A stretch of DNA of 64,000 nt from Sipunculus nudus (GCA_026874595.1 CM049308.1:44897327-44961326), one strand, 5' to 3'; shown: positions 23,061 through 34,984, counted from the stretch's first letter. Notes: generated from the sequence alone by a model not told the origin. Program-made: numbers and translations.

Positions 23061-23379
23061 AGTTTTAAATGAATTGGACACTTTGCAGTTTTATTGGAAA
23101 CCAAATCACTTTATAGAGTGATTCGATAGTTTTACATTTAATTGTGGTAAAAAGCAAAGCACTAAATTTATAACCTCTGGAAGTTCATCTCTAATTTCAT
23201 TTAAAGGGAGGATGTCATATGGCATGCATCTAGTGCATGTCCGTACGGTTCTGCCACTTACCCATGTACGTCGAACTATATTTTGGGCTACATTATACAA
23301 GGCATTAAAGTATGGCCGCCTTGTTGTTTGTATCTCTCGAACGTGTGATATAACAGTCCACTTCAGGGGTATTTCTAGA

Positions 23380-23890
23380 CAAAGTTCCCCTCCTCCTCGT
23401 CATTCGGCTATAGTGTTAAAACTTACTTCTTTTCAGGAGCAAAAGCATGGCCCGAGTTATTGGAAATTTAAAAATGCTTTACTAAATGACACAGAATCTA
23501 AAACACAGATGAGGAATGAGATAGAGAAATGGAAACAAGAACTCCGTTGGTGTGGTGACCAAAAACAAAATGGGAGCTTCTGAAATATTATATTAGGAAA
23601 TTTACCTCTGAATATAGTAAAAACAAGGCAAGAAAATTTTAAAAAGAATACAAAGACTTAGAGAAAATTGTTAACGAACTAGAAAAGGACATCAGTGTGT
23701 CCACAAATGAGAAAGTAACCGCTTATTTAGAAGCTAAGAAGAAACTGGAAAAGTGTTATGATTATATAACAGAGGGTATAAATATAAGATCCCGCACACT
23801 GTGGTATGAGCAGGGTGAGAAAAGCACAAAATACTTTAGTAGACTAGTAACAGCCAAAATATTATTTGGGGGGGGGGGGGGGGTAAATAC
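23380..23890 (+). pseudogene. LINE ORF2 fragment: endonuclease end and linker
   Basis: The first frame carries RHSAIVLKL, the remnant of the SDHxxI motif that ends an AP-type endonuclease, then HGPSYWKFKNALLND. After a frameshift near 23580, the linker typical of LINEs continues (LLKYYIRKFTSEYSKNKA). The last part reads ITEGINIRSRTLWYEQGEKS and KYFSRL, the block just before RT. The copy stops abruptly at a poly(G) run (about 23871-23882), so the RT domain is absent. It is probably L1/Tx1-like or similar by linker style. Confidence 0.75.
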
Positions 23891-24416
23891 GCTTATATCA
23901 CATATATCCATTTCTATCACTAGTATACAATATATAAGTAATTATAATTCATATTATAATTGATAATTAATTCTCTAATTAATTACATATGATTAATATT
24001 ATATCTCACCTGGATATATTACTGAGTTCGACATAGTATAATAATTGTGATAATTGATTAAAGATTGCAGTTTTGTTAATGAAGCTATCTTTTATACTTA
24101 TACATTAATGGCCTGCCTCCGTGCATTTTGGCGGACTTTGGTAGTCTAGTTTATGTTATATATTGACCTCTGTCAGTCATTTCTTTTACTTATGACTGTC
24201 TGTAAGTCTATTCGTTCGCTTGTCATGTCTATTGACTATCATCTTGAACAAAAAAAAAACTCTCTGACAAGCTGGCTCACTATCTAACCGGTACACCTGT
24301 TTCTTATTTTGACTCTGATCAAATGACTCTCCCTCCTGCGGTACATCATACTTTCTGTTTGAGTTACTATCTATATCTCTGACTAAATGTCTGACTAACA
24401 GACAGTTTGTGTTTTT

Positions 24417-25133
24417 AGTATTCGAACAACTGCATAGTCCATAAAAATACAGAAACACTGCCATTTGGATTGGCAGTAAGTAAGATTATCACACATAGTC
24501 AGTAGATCATCATTACAATCATCAGGTCAGATACGACAGTCAGACCAGCTATATCTCTGGGAGGATATTTGCATGATAGTCAGATTGATGACTATAGCTC
24601 TAGCGGTGTTCAGTCTGTTGAATTAATTGGCTAACACTCTGGTAGTCCAGCTGTCTTTATACCAATGTTTCTTGTCGACAGGTGGTCAGTTATTTTCTGA
24701 CTACCAGACTGGTAATCCACAAGACGGCGTCCCCTTTGTTCAACAATACATAAATGCTAGAACCAGAGCTTTAGTCATCAATCTGACTATCAGGTATATA
24801 TCCTTCCAGAGAACTAGCTAACTGATCGTCTAGGAGACAACACACCAGAGAAATAATAAATATGTCAAACAAGCTGGCCTTTAGAGAGCAGGTCAGTCAG
24901 AAAGACCATGACAGATGAACAGCTAGAGTCATAGCTAGGTAGTGGAAATGGTTTGCCACCAGAGCTAGTCAAAATCAAATCAGATATCAGTGACTGCCTG
25001 ACAAGCTTTGTGTGGGTCTATCAGACTGTCCCTTCTGACTATCTACTGACTGTCTGTGGTAGTCTGACTGACTGGCAACCCCACTGGCAGTGTTTCTGTA
25101 TTTTTCAATGGACTATGCAGTTGCTCGAATACT
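24417..25133. mobile_element. Foldback-like element: ~91-bp inverted arms, 533-bp loop
   Basis: The left arm 24417-24507 (from AGTATTCGAAC through AGAAACACTGCC to AGTCAGTAGAT) is the imperfect reverse complement of the right arm 25041-25133 (ATCTACTGACT ... GAATACT). The loop and the left flank from about 24110 are dense in short CTGACT/AGTCAG words. No transposase is present. The arm ends do not extend beyond TATTCGA, and no target duplication was resolved. Confidence 0.8.
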
Positions 25134-25170
25134 GTTACGAAGATAAATTTTTCAGGGGAATATTCTGGGC

Positions 25171-25238
25171 CGATCCGGGATTCGAACCAATGTCGGTGGC
25201 GCACATGCCCGGCGTTCCAATCGCTTCGCTGGAAAAGC
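25171..25238 (-). repeat. tRNA-like sequence with A and B boxes (SINE head or tRNA relic)
   Basis: On the minus strand, CAGCGAAGCGATTGGAACGCCGG resembles a Pol III A box region. GGTTCGAATCC (25188-25178) is a perfect B box, about 35 nt further on. The acceptor stem does not pair well, so it is not a functional tRNA. The head of a tRNA-derived SINE is the likeliest reading. It lies just outside the right arm of the foldback element. Confidence 0.6.
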
Positions 25239-25539
25239 AAGCTTCACTAACGAGACAGTTCTGTGGGCTTTTATGTAAACCCGTAACACACACCCTCTTT
25301 AGAGCGTTCTGCTATCAGAATAAGATTTATTATCCCAGGAGTCACACTTTGATGAGCTTATTCCCTGGGCCATAAATATAAAGATCGCTTCATTTCTAAA
25401 ATTGCAATTTTAATCAATTATCACAATTATCATACTATCGTCATCATCTGTGTCATATTTTGTGAACGTGATAACATTTGAACGATTCAACAATTTTTCA
25501 TGAAATTTAAAATTTAAATTGTTTCCACCAAAATCTTGG

Positions 25540-26320
25540 AGGAGTTAGAAAACCGGTGACCTTATTCTTCATTATCCCCTATAAATTTGGAAGTATTGTA
25601 TATTTTTTCCTAAAATTTGAAACACTTATTGTTTTGTTCCTTAAGGAGCTTGAAACCTGGTGACCTTGACCTGGACCGTGAAATATCTCTGCCAAAATCT
25701 CGGCTAGTTCTAAAACTGCTGACCTTGACCTTAAACATCATAGTCAAATAGGCTGAAACAGAATTATTCGTGAACCCGATAACTTTAGAGGTAGTGCATA
25801 TTTTTTCCCAAATTTGAGACACCAAAGTTTTAATTAAGTCCCTTGAGGAGCTCGATAACTGGTGACCTTGATCTGGATATTCAAGGTCAAATCAACAAGA
25901 ATAGAAATTATTTTGAACGCTATAACTTTTGAATCTCTTGATATATTTTCATGAAATTCAACTTGTGAAATGTCTTGGACCAGATAAAAATCTGGTGACC
26001 TTGACCTTCTTCATCAAGGTTATACTGTATGAAATAAAAAAATTGTGAATCCGATACATTTTGAAGTATCACATATTTTCCCTCAAATTTAAAACACTTT
26101 TTATTAATAGAGTCTCTTGAGGAGCTCGATAACTGGTGACCTTGACCTGAATCTTCAAGGTTAAATCAACCAGAATAAAAAATAAAATCTCAGATCAGAT
26201 CATAACTTGGTCACCTTGATAATCATCATACAAGGTTAAATCTTTAGAAATGCAGGATTTAAGTTAACACCAAACTTTTGAAGGGGTCCATTTATTCCCT
26301 CAAATTTGGGAAAGTGAGGC
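25540..26320 (+). repeat. Diverged tandem repeat rich in GGTGACCTTGACCT
   Basis: CTGGTGACCTTGACCT-type phrases recur near 25658, 25714, 25860, 25990, 26132 and 26206. They are embedded in units sharing GAGGAGCTCGATAACTGG (near 25845 and 26117, 272 bp apart) and AAATTTGAGACACT phrases. No coding capacity. Confidence 0.75.
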
Positions 26321-26329
26321 CAGTAGTGT

Positions 26330-27620
26330 GAGGAGACATATAATTGTTTTTGTGTCACAAAAACAGGTCCTCTATTTATTGAGAGAATTAATTATTAATT
26401 ATTATATGAATTATAATAACTTATATATTGTCTACTAGTAATAGAAATTGATATATGTGATATAAGAGTACATGTATTTATGCAACAAATAATACATTGG
26501 CTGTTACTAGTCAAATTAAAATTAGGGATTTGCTGTTAACAGAGATCAATGAACCAGTGACAACTATCTGAACATATGTAACTGTCATAAAATAAGATAC
26601 AAATTGGTAAAAATTGGGATGAATGTTAACTGGAAATGTGTTAATTGAAAGAAAGAAAGTAACATACATTTGTTTCAATATTAAAATTTCGTGGCACGCT
26701 TCATAACGAATATGTGTAAAAACGGCTATGGTGTTGGTGAGGTCAACCTTTGATTACTTTTGACTCCAACAAACGCTTCGATGAAAATATTTGCATAATT
26801 TATGTTTCATTTTATAGAAAACACAAATATAATCTTTTGTGGTCATTTGCAAAGATTCAATGAAAGATTTCAAAGTACCATTGTTAGATTTTGCCTTACT
26901 CCTATTCGGCACATTCAGCAATACGTACAAAAAGTATGTAAAAGTGCAGACATATCTCGCCCACCGCGGGGTAATCACTACTTATTTTCAAACATTTTGA
27001 CTCCTGGTATTACAAAGCACATATAAACCTTCATTTTAATTAAAATTCAATTAAAAAAAAAACATTATATGGTCTTGGCGATAAATTAACCCTGATAATA
27101 CGAGAAATTATAGGAAAAGGTCAAAGTTTGTGACTTTTTGACCTTTAGTGACCTTTTTACAAAATAAATTTGCATATCATTTGCATGAACTGGTAGATCT
27201 TTGCAAGGGAAACATTTTAAGTGGTCATTTGAAATATTTTGGTCAAGAGTTGCAGAGTTAGGGTTGTTTGGATTTTCCATACCCCTTATTATCTGCCTCC
27301 AGCTGTAAAAGTAGGCGTGGTTAAAAAGTCCTTGGGAGGTATCTTCCATCCCAGTTTTTTTTCTGGCAACATCAATTTTCTGACTTGTTAGACCTAGGGC
27401 TACATGAAAATATACATTAAAGTAAATCACAAGGGGGGTGCACTATGACCCCCACTAGCTCATGGCCTATGTTACTTCATATGTTGTTTCACTGAGAGCT
27501 CGGCACAATAGAATCTTCGTTAATTCCGTCATTGGGGGGGGGGACTGCTATAGATAAAATGATACATAAATGAATTTTCCAGCTGAAAAATAAGGTAACT
27601 TGAGTAAAACTAGCTCCGGT
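26330..27620. other. Stretch without a supported gene
   Basis: AT-rich sequence with a poly(G) of about 9 bp near 27534. A minus-strand open frame at 27086-27430 crosses AGGTCA-type repeat phrases and shows no domain, so it is not called. Confidence 0.35.
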
Positions 27621-27729
27621 CTTATAGTCATGGCAGTTTGCCTAAATCATGAAAACATTTAAATGAAATATAAGGCGTACCAGAAGCAGACCACATTTGC
27701 AATTTCAAAGCATTTCTGCTGACTTCGTT

Positions 27730-28073
27730 CGGGACGGCCGCTTGGGTGTCCGATCGCCGGGATGATTTTTGCCATCGGGCGGACAAAAAAGTGTCCTTTG
27801 TCCCAAATAGCGGGGGTGTCCGCCCTAAAGGCCCGGCCACACCGAACGCTGCGCTGCGCCATGCTGTGCAGCCCGTCAAACCAAAGCTGAAAAAAATTCA
27901 ACTTTCTCCGCTTTGTAGCGCCGCAAAAATGCTCAACCGTTTATTTGCAGCGCTTTGCACAGCGTTCGGTGTGGCCGGGCCTTAATGGGGTTTAAAAAGT
28001 AGTAAAAATGCCCCGTCGGCCCAAAAAGTGTCCGTTAGACGGAGTGTCCGCCTGCAGCCCGGGGTTTCACTGT
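27730..28073 (-). mobile_element. Mariner-like MITE, host of a nested insertion (left limit uncertain)
   Basis: The right end reads CCCGGGGTTTCACTGTA, the reverse complement of the TACAGTGAAACC end of Tc1/mariner-type MITEs. GTGTCCG and GCGGACA words recur on both sides of the nested Harbinger-like MITE. The left terminus was not found, so the left limit is approximate. Confidence 0.5.
27829..27982. mobile_element. PIF/Harbinger-like MITE (154 bp)
   Basis: Perfect 23-bp terminal inverted repeats begin AGGCCCGGCCACACCG and end CGGTGTGGCCGGGCCT. They are flanked by TAA on both sides (27826-27828 and 27983-27985), the 3-bp target typical of PIF/Harbinger. The interior is GC-rich with GCGCTGC words. 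The perfect repeats suggest recent movement. Confidence 0.85.
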
Positions 28074-28092
28074 ATCATAAAGCGAATAAGTG

Positions 28093-28110
28093 TCACACAC
28101 ACACACACAC
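28093..28110. repeat. (CA)n microsatellite
   Basis: About nine CA units ending in CGCACA. Confidence 0.85.
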
Positions 28111-28387
28111 GCACATAGTATATAGACGTGAATGTACCTTGTTTCTAGTAGCAATATGTGATGTGAATATCGATTTCATTAACAAAGAGGAAAGTCAGTA
28201 TCATTTTCCTATTATCGCTTACATGCACCTGCTTTTCATGGAAGTACTGACGTGCATGCGTATAAACATTTCTTATCAAGTCATTAAAGGCAAAACAACA
28301 AATATACAGTGCATTTAGCTTTATAAATCGTCATGGTTATATTTACACTTCGACTCATATCCCTATTCGTTAGCCTTCAATATTTTA

Positions 28388-28477
28388 CATCGATACGACC
28401 GATACAGCATGCAACGCATATCGGTTATCGTATCGACGTCGCGTATCGATTCGTATCGATATATCGATACAGCCCTA
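28388..28477. repeat. Cluster of ATCGATA/CGATAC words
   Basis: Within 90 bp the words CGATACGACCGATACA, TATCGTATCGACG, GTATCGATTCGTATCGAT and ATATCGATACA pile up. TATCGATA is the Drosophila DRE/DREF consensus. Here it may be only a degenerate short repeat. Confidence 0.5.
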
Positions 28478-28479
28478 TA

Positions 28480-29725
28480 CATTAGTGTAAAGTGTGAATT
28501 GTCTTTGTAATTGTGTGTTATATGACTCTGTTGGTGGATAGACGTAGGTAGTAATTGTACTGTTGTAATTGTATTGTCCACAAATAAACATAGCTGTCAA
28601 TGATGATACACGAAAAAAATAATAATATCTCTGAGACATCTATAAAGAGAAGAGAAAAAAAAAGTTCCCCTCCTCGTGTAGTATAGCCAGTAACAATATC
28701 TGCACAAAATACAAAGCGGCATTTTTGTTGTTTTTTTGTTTTTTTTTTTTTCTATTTGTGTTGTTTAGTTCAAGAATTTAGATTCAATTTGCAGTAAGGT
28801 TGAACATTTCAACCCTGAATCTTACATCAAACAACCAAAACATGCACTGCCAGCCGTAAATAAATGTTCAACTGGAAATCAACCGTCAAACGGTTCCCAC
28901 TTACATATGGTGTGTATTTCTAGAAACCCCACGTACCTATATCATACGACCTCGTGTGTACATGTCTCGGATAATTCTCAATTTCGCATGTCTGAATTAA
29001 AAAAAAAAAGACGTAAATATTTGTCATTGTTAAAAATGACTCGCATGTTTATCAAGTTCAGGCAAACAAATGTATATTTCAGTTTCTATTGATGATCAAT
29101 TCAAAAGGAATTCATCTCCAATTTTTCTTAAACCAGGTCCACCAGGAAATGGTAAGAATGGGACATCCTGAACAGAATGTCAGGCAGCGAGAAAAAAAAG
29201 AAAAACAGCCAAAGGATGTCCACCTATGGATTGTTTTATTCCATTAGAAGGAAAATGATGTCAAAGAAGTGAACCCCTTATTAAAACATATGATTAACAG
29301 ATTCCTTTACGAGCCTTTAGGAAGACTTTAATCGCCCAGAACCTTCTTAAACTTTTTAAGCATCAGTTTCCGATATACACTGTCAGCCAGGATGGATGGT
29401 GAGTCCTCAAGTACTTTCACTTTATTCTTTATTCTTAATATCATGTACATCTCTAAAATGTCGCAGAACGGCAGCGCTCAGTGTATATTCCAATCCTCCA
29501 CAACATTCACAGCAACTGATGAAAGATTCCCTGGAAAGAACATCTTGATTCCCGGCAAAAACATTGCAGGAGAAGCCATTCTCTGATACTTCCATGATGA
29601 CCTGCCAAGTCCATCTTCCTTCCATCAAGAAATATAACTGTTGGATCGTCACTGGTCGTCAGAACAAAGCATCTCAAGAACACTTTAAGAAACGTTGATG
29701 GGCATATATGCAGTCGGGCTACATA
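28480..29725. other. Stretch without a supported gene
   Basis: Simple A and T runs near 28600-28760. A minus-strand frame at 29422-29652 is open for 76 codons and looks somewhat protein-like, but I found no domain and no clean splice pair. Confidence 0.3.
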
Positions 29726-29727
29726 AA

Positions 29728-29795
29728 AATAATAATAATAATTTAGTATTTATATAGCGCCAATTCTCCGATGGTCGGACTCACAGCGCTATATA
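29728..29795. repeat. (ATA)n followed by a TATATAGCGC hairpin
   Basis: A short AATAATAAT run leads into TATATAGCGC (29751-29760) and its exact inverse GCGCTATATA (29786-29795) with a 25-nt loop. This looks like the tail of a dispersed element; the family name is not certain. Confidence 0.5.
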
Positions 29796-30212
29796 TGTCA
29801 TTTATTTTCCGAGACTCGCTAGGATCTCAAGTATTCTTATTATGAAGGCTGCAACCAGTGCCGCAGCTGGAAGAGCCCGCTTCGTTCTTCATTTCATTAA
29901 GATACTTTTTAAAAGTATGTCCGAAGACCGTTTCAACATGTTATTGCTTTTATACATGCACCAGGACATATCGACGTGACTATAAAACGTATATATATGC
30001 CTCCAAGTACCAACAGAGGATGTTCTTTACCAGTTCCTGGAGTTAAAAAGTATGTTCCAGCTATGTTCAAAATCCGTCTGAACTAATGGTAAATTTGAAG
30101 GCATGTAGCTCTCATGCGATTCTCCTGATTCAACCTGTCGTTTATTTGTTGGAGACACTGGTACATTTTCGATTGTATGTTTACCATTACTGAACTAATG
30201 GCGGAGACTTTC

Positions 30213-30262
30213 TGAAGTAACGGTTCCAGCATTAAAATATTGTTTTGTATCATGCATGTTCG
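30213..30262 (+). repeat. 50-bp segment shared with 40566-40614
   Basis: CGGTTCCAGCATTAAA.TATTGTTTTGTATCAT.CATGTTC.CCG matches 40566-40614 with few differences. It lies just before the Gypsy gag remnant here. At 40.6 kb it is followed by GAGGGCGGGACTGTGGGAAGG, which resembles a polypurine tract and LTR start. Confidence 0.7.
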
Positions 30263-30265
30263 CCG

Positions 30266-30982
30266 GATCATTTTTTATTGCAAACAATAAAACGGAGGAA
30301 GGTAAGAAGAAAGCATTGCTAATTACGATGATAGGCCGTGATTCTTACAAACCTTCGAAACATTTGTCAACCGGCGACCCCTACCGATAATACATTCGAT
30401 GAACTATGTACCTTGATGAAACACCATCATGATCCGTCCGCGTCGGAGGTAGTTGCACGACTCCATTTCTATAAACGTTACCTCAACCCGGTGAATCTGT
30501 TGCTGAATACTTGGCTTAAATCGTTAACGGAACATTGCAAAGTTGACACCCTGGAAAACGATCCGCATGACCAAATGTTGCGTGATCAGCTTATCGTCGG
30601 TATCACCGATGAGAAACTACAGAACCGGCTATAAGCCATAGAAACAAGAACAGGCGACAGGTTGTCTTTTTGCCGAGCCTATGTGATTTCAGTTTCTATG
30701 GAAACTGCAACCTAAGGTGCATCGGAAATTAAAGAAGAAAACAGTGCTCAGACTGCGCCCGATAATACCATACATGTGTTACCAAACTCTCGTGCAACCG
30801 AGACACATGGGTGCTCCTTTAAGGATATGAGTTGTTTCTCTTGTGGGAAGATCGGCCACATCAGCCGCAAGTGTCGATCAAGGGTTTATGGCATGAGCCC
30901 TCGGCCTGCACGTGATTTTCAGAGTTCTCAGCAGCCAGTCAGATCCACCAATAATCAGGCTAGAGGGACTGTATCCTACTAA
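30266..30982 (+). pseudogene. Ty3/Gypsy gag remnant with CCHC zinc knuckle
   Basis: The frame from about 30267 reads FFIANNKTEEGKKKALLIT and, after a shift, the capsid-like FDELCTLMKHHHDPSASEVV to 30634. A frame from 30776 ends in a nucleocapsid knuckle CFSCGKIGHISRKC (about 30835-30876), a textbook CX2CX4HX4C. Frameshifts and a stop separate the two parts. Gag packages element RNA in Gypsy elements; this copy cannot be made as one protein. Confidence 0.8.
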
Positions 30983-30984
30983 CA

Positions 30985-31510
30985 GGAAAGAAACCAGACA
31001 TGGCAGCTGTACGCTTCATAAGCAACGGTTACGTTTTGCTCAACTATTCGCTACACTACCCGCACATTTATCCGCGGTTGACGGTCAAGATTGGTCACCA
31101 CGCTGTGCTGTCTTTGTGGAATTCCCCCTGCGTAATATTAAACCAATCACATTGCAGGTATCACCAGCGCTTGGTAGCACAGACGTTTTCCAACCCCCCC
31201 CCCCCCCCCACCCCCACCCCCGTTGGAATACACACGATGCATGCGTCAACTTTCAACACAGTCTCTATACTGATTTGCTGGTGTGGCCTTAGGTCAGTTA
31301 TCCCCCACTGTCTGCATATTTCCGCTCTTGTCGTGCAACACGGGCGCAGCCATGTTTGTTTACACGCTAAGCCAATCAAATTTCTTCTACCAATTCTGCA
31401 GATTTGTTTAAACGCAGAGCCAGTCAGATTTTACTTTAACTAGCGCAAACTGACTGGGTGTTTGGCACCTTGCCAAACCTGAAGAAACCCGCTATTTCTC
31501 ACATCGTGTG
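30985..31510. other. Non-coding spacer in the Gypsy remnant with poly(C)
   Basis: This segment between gag and protease has no retroelement motif. It includes a C-rich run (about 31194-31229). It may be inserted sequence or strongly decayed linker. Confidence 0.4.
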
Positions 31511-31511
31511 A

Positions 31512-31908
31512 GTGGATGGTCATCAGGAGGTCACGCGCTGTGTTCAGAGCGTTATGGCAGCTGCTGCTCCTGTCCAGACAAACCCTGATGTGGACTATAA
31601 TGTGGATTCAGAGGAAGCTTATATCTCTATTGATAGACTGTGTGCGGAGGATTGTGTTGCTTATGTTACTGATGATGTTGATATTAAAGTGTATCTTTTA
31701 ACATAAATGATCCGTAAATAGTCAAGATGTACATATTGAAATAAACACAAGGGCTACTTTCACAGTAAAAGGTAGCATTATGTTCGACAGGTTGTTGAAA
31801 GAAAAGTCTACCATTAATGTAGAGATGTACCACTGAAAACATACTCTGGGAAAAAAACTTGAAACTTAAGGTTTGACAAATGTTCATGTGAACCACAATA
31901 ATTTAGAA
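31512..31908 (+). pseudogene. Ty3/Gypsy protease N-terminal remnant
   Basis: After an acidic linker frame (31512-31706), a second frame reads EINTRATFTV and RLLKEKST, then in another frame TNVHVNHNN. This follows the Gypsy aspartic protease pattern, in which the first motif is normally a DTG triad. Here the triad reads NTR, so the catalytic Asp is lost. The segment ends where the inverted-repeat element begins; the protease resumes at about 34990. Confidence 0.65.
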
Positions 31909-34900
31909 AGTCCAGCTGTTAAGAGAAGAATTGTGCAAATTGTGAAAAAAAGCATGAATCTTGGTATAATAGCTGGCCAGACCATACTCAATATTTTCAG
32001 ATATAGGGCCAAGCGAAATTCACCCCATGTTGGTCAAAATCCAAGTTGGCGGCCAAGATGGCCGCCAGATTTTAAAATATCAATACATTCAGTTATATTT
32101 GTCCTAGAATGTTTTTCAAGTGCACTATTCCTATGTTTTCGGGGACGACAAATTCATTTATAAGGGTTTAAAGTCTGTAAAATGATTATTTGAACGAATC
32201 CTGGTGTTGTTTATATTGAAATTGTCCTTGATTGCTTTCGTTTACTAGCACGTTTTTTTTTCACAGTAGTCGTATACATTGTGATTGTATTCAAATGAAA
32301 GTGTCCTTAGATGGCTTAGGTTTGTTTGCTTTGTCATGCATTTGGATGCTTGAATTGTAGAACAGTTTTTATTGCAATATTCTTCCTTGGAATTTTCCTT
32401 TATTTGCATGCTTAGAAATGTAATTGCTTTGAAGAGGTGATGGTTGCAAAAAACGTCTCTGTCGAAATTAGGATTGAACTTGATATGTCCGTAAACACTA
32501 AATCCAACTGTGCTGACATTTGTTTGATATTCCATTATCTGCATGCAAACGAATGTATTAACATGTTTGCAGAGGTGATAGATGAAAGAAACTTGGGTCT
32601 CGAATCAAAGTGAGAGCTTGATATATCCGTGAAGAATAGTTGGGAATTTTTAAAAATCTACAAACATGATTTTAAATTTTACCATCAACTTAACATTCAA
32701 ATATTTACTAGTGCAATTAAGATATATAAAAAAGTTCAGCTTGAATTGAATTACATGTACTAGTTACATGTATTTGAACATCATGTGAGTTTCAAAGGAA
32801 AGACTTGTATTTTAAAATTATTTAGACTACATGCGTGCATGACAAGATACGTGCTTTTGTAGAAGGTCACACCTGTTTGCTGTATAGATTCTAAGCTTCT
32901 TTTGTCATGAAGTGATGGCTTTCAGACTGTATGTTGGCATGAAAACAGAATTAACATACATTTAGTGGTACATGGTGCGCCACATGTTTCTATATGATGC
33001 CTTTGGTGATAAACGCATGAAATAATCAATACTCCTGTTGATACCTTTTGCAAAATACTATTTTTGTGATATGGTGATGAAGCAGACTTTAGACTGTATG
33101 CTCGTATGAAAGAACCAACACATGTCAGTAAAATATCACTGCCCTTTCTTGTGATGCTTTCTTTATGATATAGAACTAGTTCCTTGCCAACAAGTTGCCA
33201 GTAAAATTCAACTTTGCTTAATGTGTTTATGTCAACAAAATACTTTCATTTGCTGACATTATGCATATTTGTAGATTCATGTATAGTTCCTGCATGTATT
33301 GTTAGAAATATTCACTACATCTATGAGTCGGTGCTATCAGGTTCAAGCTAGCAAATCTTTTAATGATGGATGCTCAGAAAATGGAAAAGCAAGGCGGAAG
33401 ATATAGAGTCGAATTCATAAAACAAGATTTAAAAAAATATAATGCTCCCTCAGGTTCCGGACATGCATTTTATCTTCAACTTGATTACCTCAAAAGTATG
33501 TAAACAGTTCGGTTTGAGTTTTCATCGACTTGTTTGGTGATTGTAACTTTTCTGTGCTTTCAGCTTCTGAGATCTGGCACCTCAGTTCAGTTACACTTTC
33601 CCTGTCAGTTTTATGTCCAGTTGCAGAATGCTTGGAAAACTAGTATTTCATACCATCTGCTTCATTAAATCTACATTTATTGAGAATACACTACTTCTGA
33701 ATTATATTACTGGACAGAACAGTTTATTACAGCATTCTTTTTAATATTGCCGGCAATTTGTTATTACCTGTGCCTAAATATTTTCTTTTAGATTTTTTCA
33801 GGACAAGAGCGTTTTCCTTCTGGTAAAACACACACAATTCCACCTTATTATCGGTTTTTTTATCTTATTTGCAAAGTTCAGTTCGATCTACAATTTTGCA
33901 TCTTGTGCACTTGAAGATAAAATATGTACTGAGTCTTCATGCAACCAAAGAGTCTGGAAGCTGGCAAAAGAACCATTAACTTATAAACAAAACAAACAAT
34001 TTCTTTAACAAAGATTGTACAACTGGTTATAATAACAACTGCAAGGCACTTCCATGGGTCGGATGGCAAAATAGTGGACGGAATCAGAGGACACGAAGAA
34101 AACAACCGACTCTGTACAGACCACTACAACCCACTCTCATAGCAACATCAGGGATGGAAACTTGGTCGCAAGTGAAGAGAGACGTACAATTTACCAATCG
34201 ATAGTCCCTTTCATTACATTGAAAGAGACAGTGTTTAAATACTTAAAATGAACAAATATATTAAATTTCAGCAGGGTAATCAACAAATACGTTTTACCTT
34301 TAGATTTGCTGGTAAGAAGGGCAATTTTAGTACAATTTCAATACCAACAAAATCAGACTTCATTCACACATTCATGATACAGACTTCAAAGCCTTATAAA
34401 TGAATTTCTCGACCCCAATAACATAAAACAGTGCGCTTGCAATGCATTCTAGGACAAATATAACCGGTTGTATTGGTATATTTTGGTGGCCATCATTGCT
34501 GCCATCTTGGAATTTTACCAAGACATAGTGAATTCCGCTCGGCTTCATATCTGAACATAGAGAGTATGATCTGGAAAATTATTATGCAAAGTTTCATTCT
34601 TCTTTCATCTTTTGTACAATTCTTTCAAATATGCAGCTTTACCGCTTGACAAATGGGAATATTACCAAATTCTTGATAAAAACCCAGCTAATGAATATAT
34701 GAAGAGGTTTGAAACCTCAAAACTTGAATTTCTCAGCCCCCAAAAAACATATTATTAGAGTATTTGCAGTGTTTTCTGAGGTCATTATAACTCAAGTAAT
34801 TGACATTTTCTAATCTGTCGGCCATCTGTGCCGCCATCTTGGATTTTGGCCAAGATAATTTTTTTTCAGCTTGGCCCTATATCTGAAATTCATCAATAAG

Positions 34901-34984
34901 CTCCAAAAAATACTTTTACCAACCTTCATGCTTCTTTCATTTTTTGCACAATTCCTCTAAATATGGGAGCTTAACCGCCGGACT
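31909..34984. mobile_element. ~3.1-kb element with long inverted repeats, nested in Gypsy
   Basis: The left end AGTCCAGCTGTTAAG matches the reverse complement of the right end (AGTCCGGCGGTTAAG). Homology continues inward for about 280-330 bp: AATTGTGCAAA, AAAGAAGCATGAA, TTTCAGATATAGGGCCAAGC, CCAAGATGGCGGC and AAATTCATTTATAAGG. On the right this arm is present twice in tandem (about 34370-34695 and 34700-34984). The ~1.9-kb core shows no recognisable transposase. It disrupts the Gypsy protease, so it is younger than that element. The superfamily is unknown and no clean target duplication was seen. Confidence 0.75.

Noticed and set aside
25171-25238. Functional tRNA gene
   Set aside because: The B box is perfect, but the acceptor stem and overall cloverleaf do not pair; a SINE head is more likely.
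29422-29652. Minus-strand 76-codon frame that looks protein-like
   Set aside because: No domain was recognised and no splice or promoter signal supports it; kept only as a note.
33878-34105. Minus-strand 75-codon frame as a transposase
   Set aside because: No DDE or other transposase motif; composition is ordinary for AT-rich spacer.
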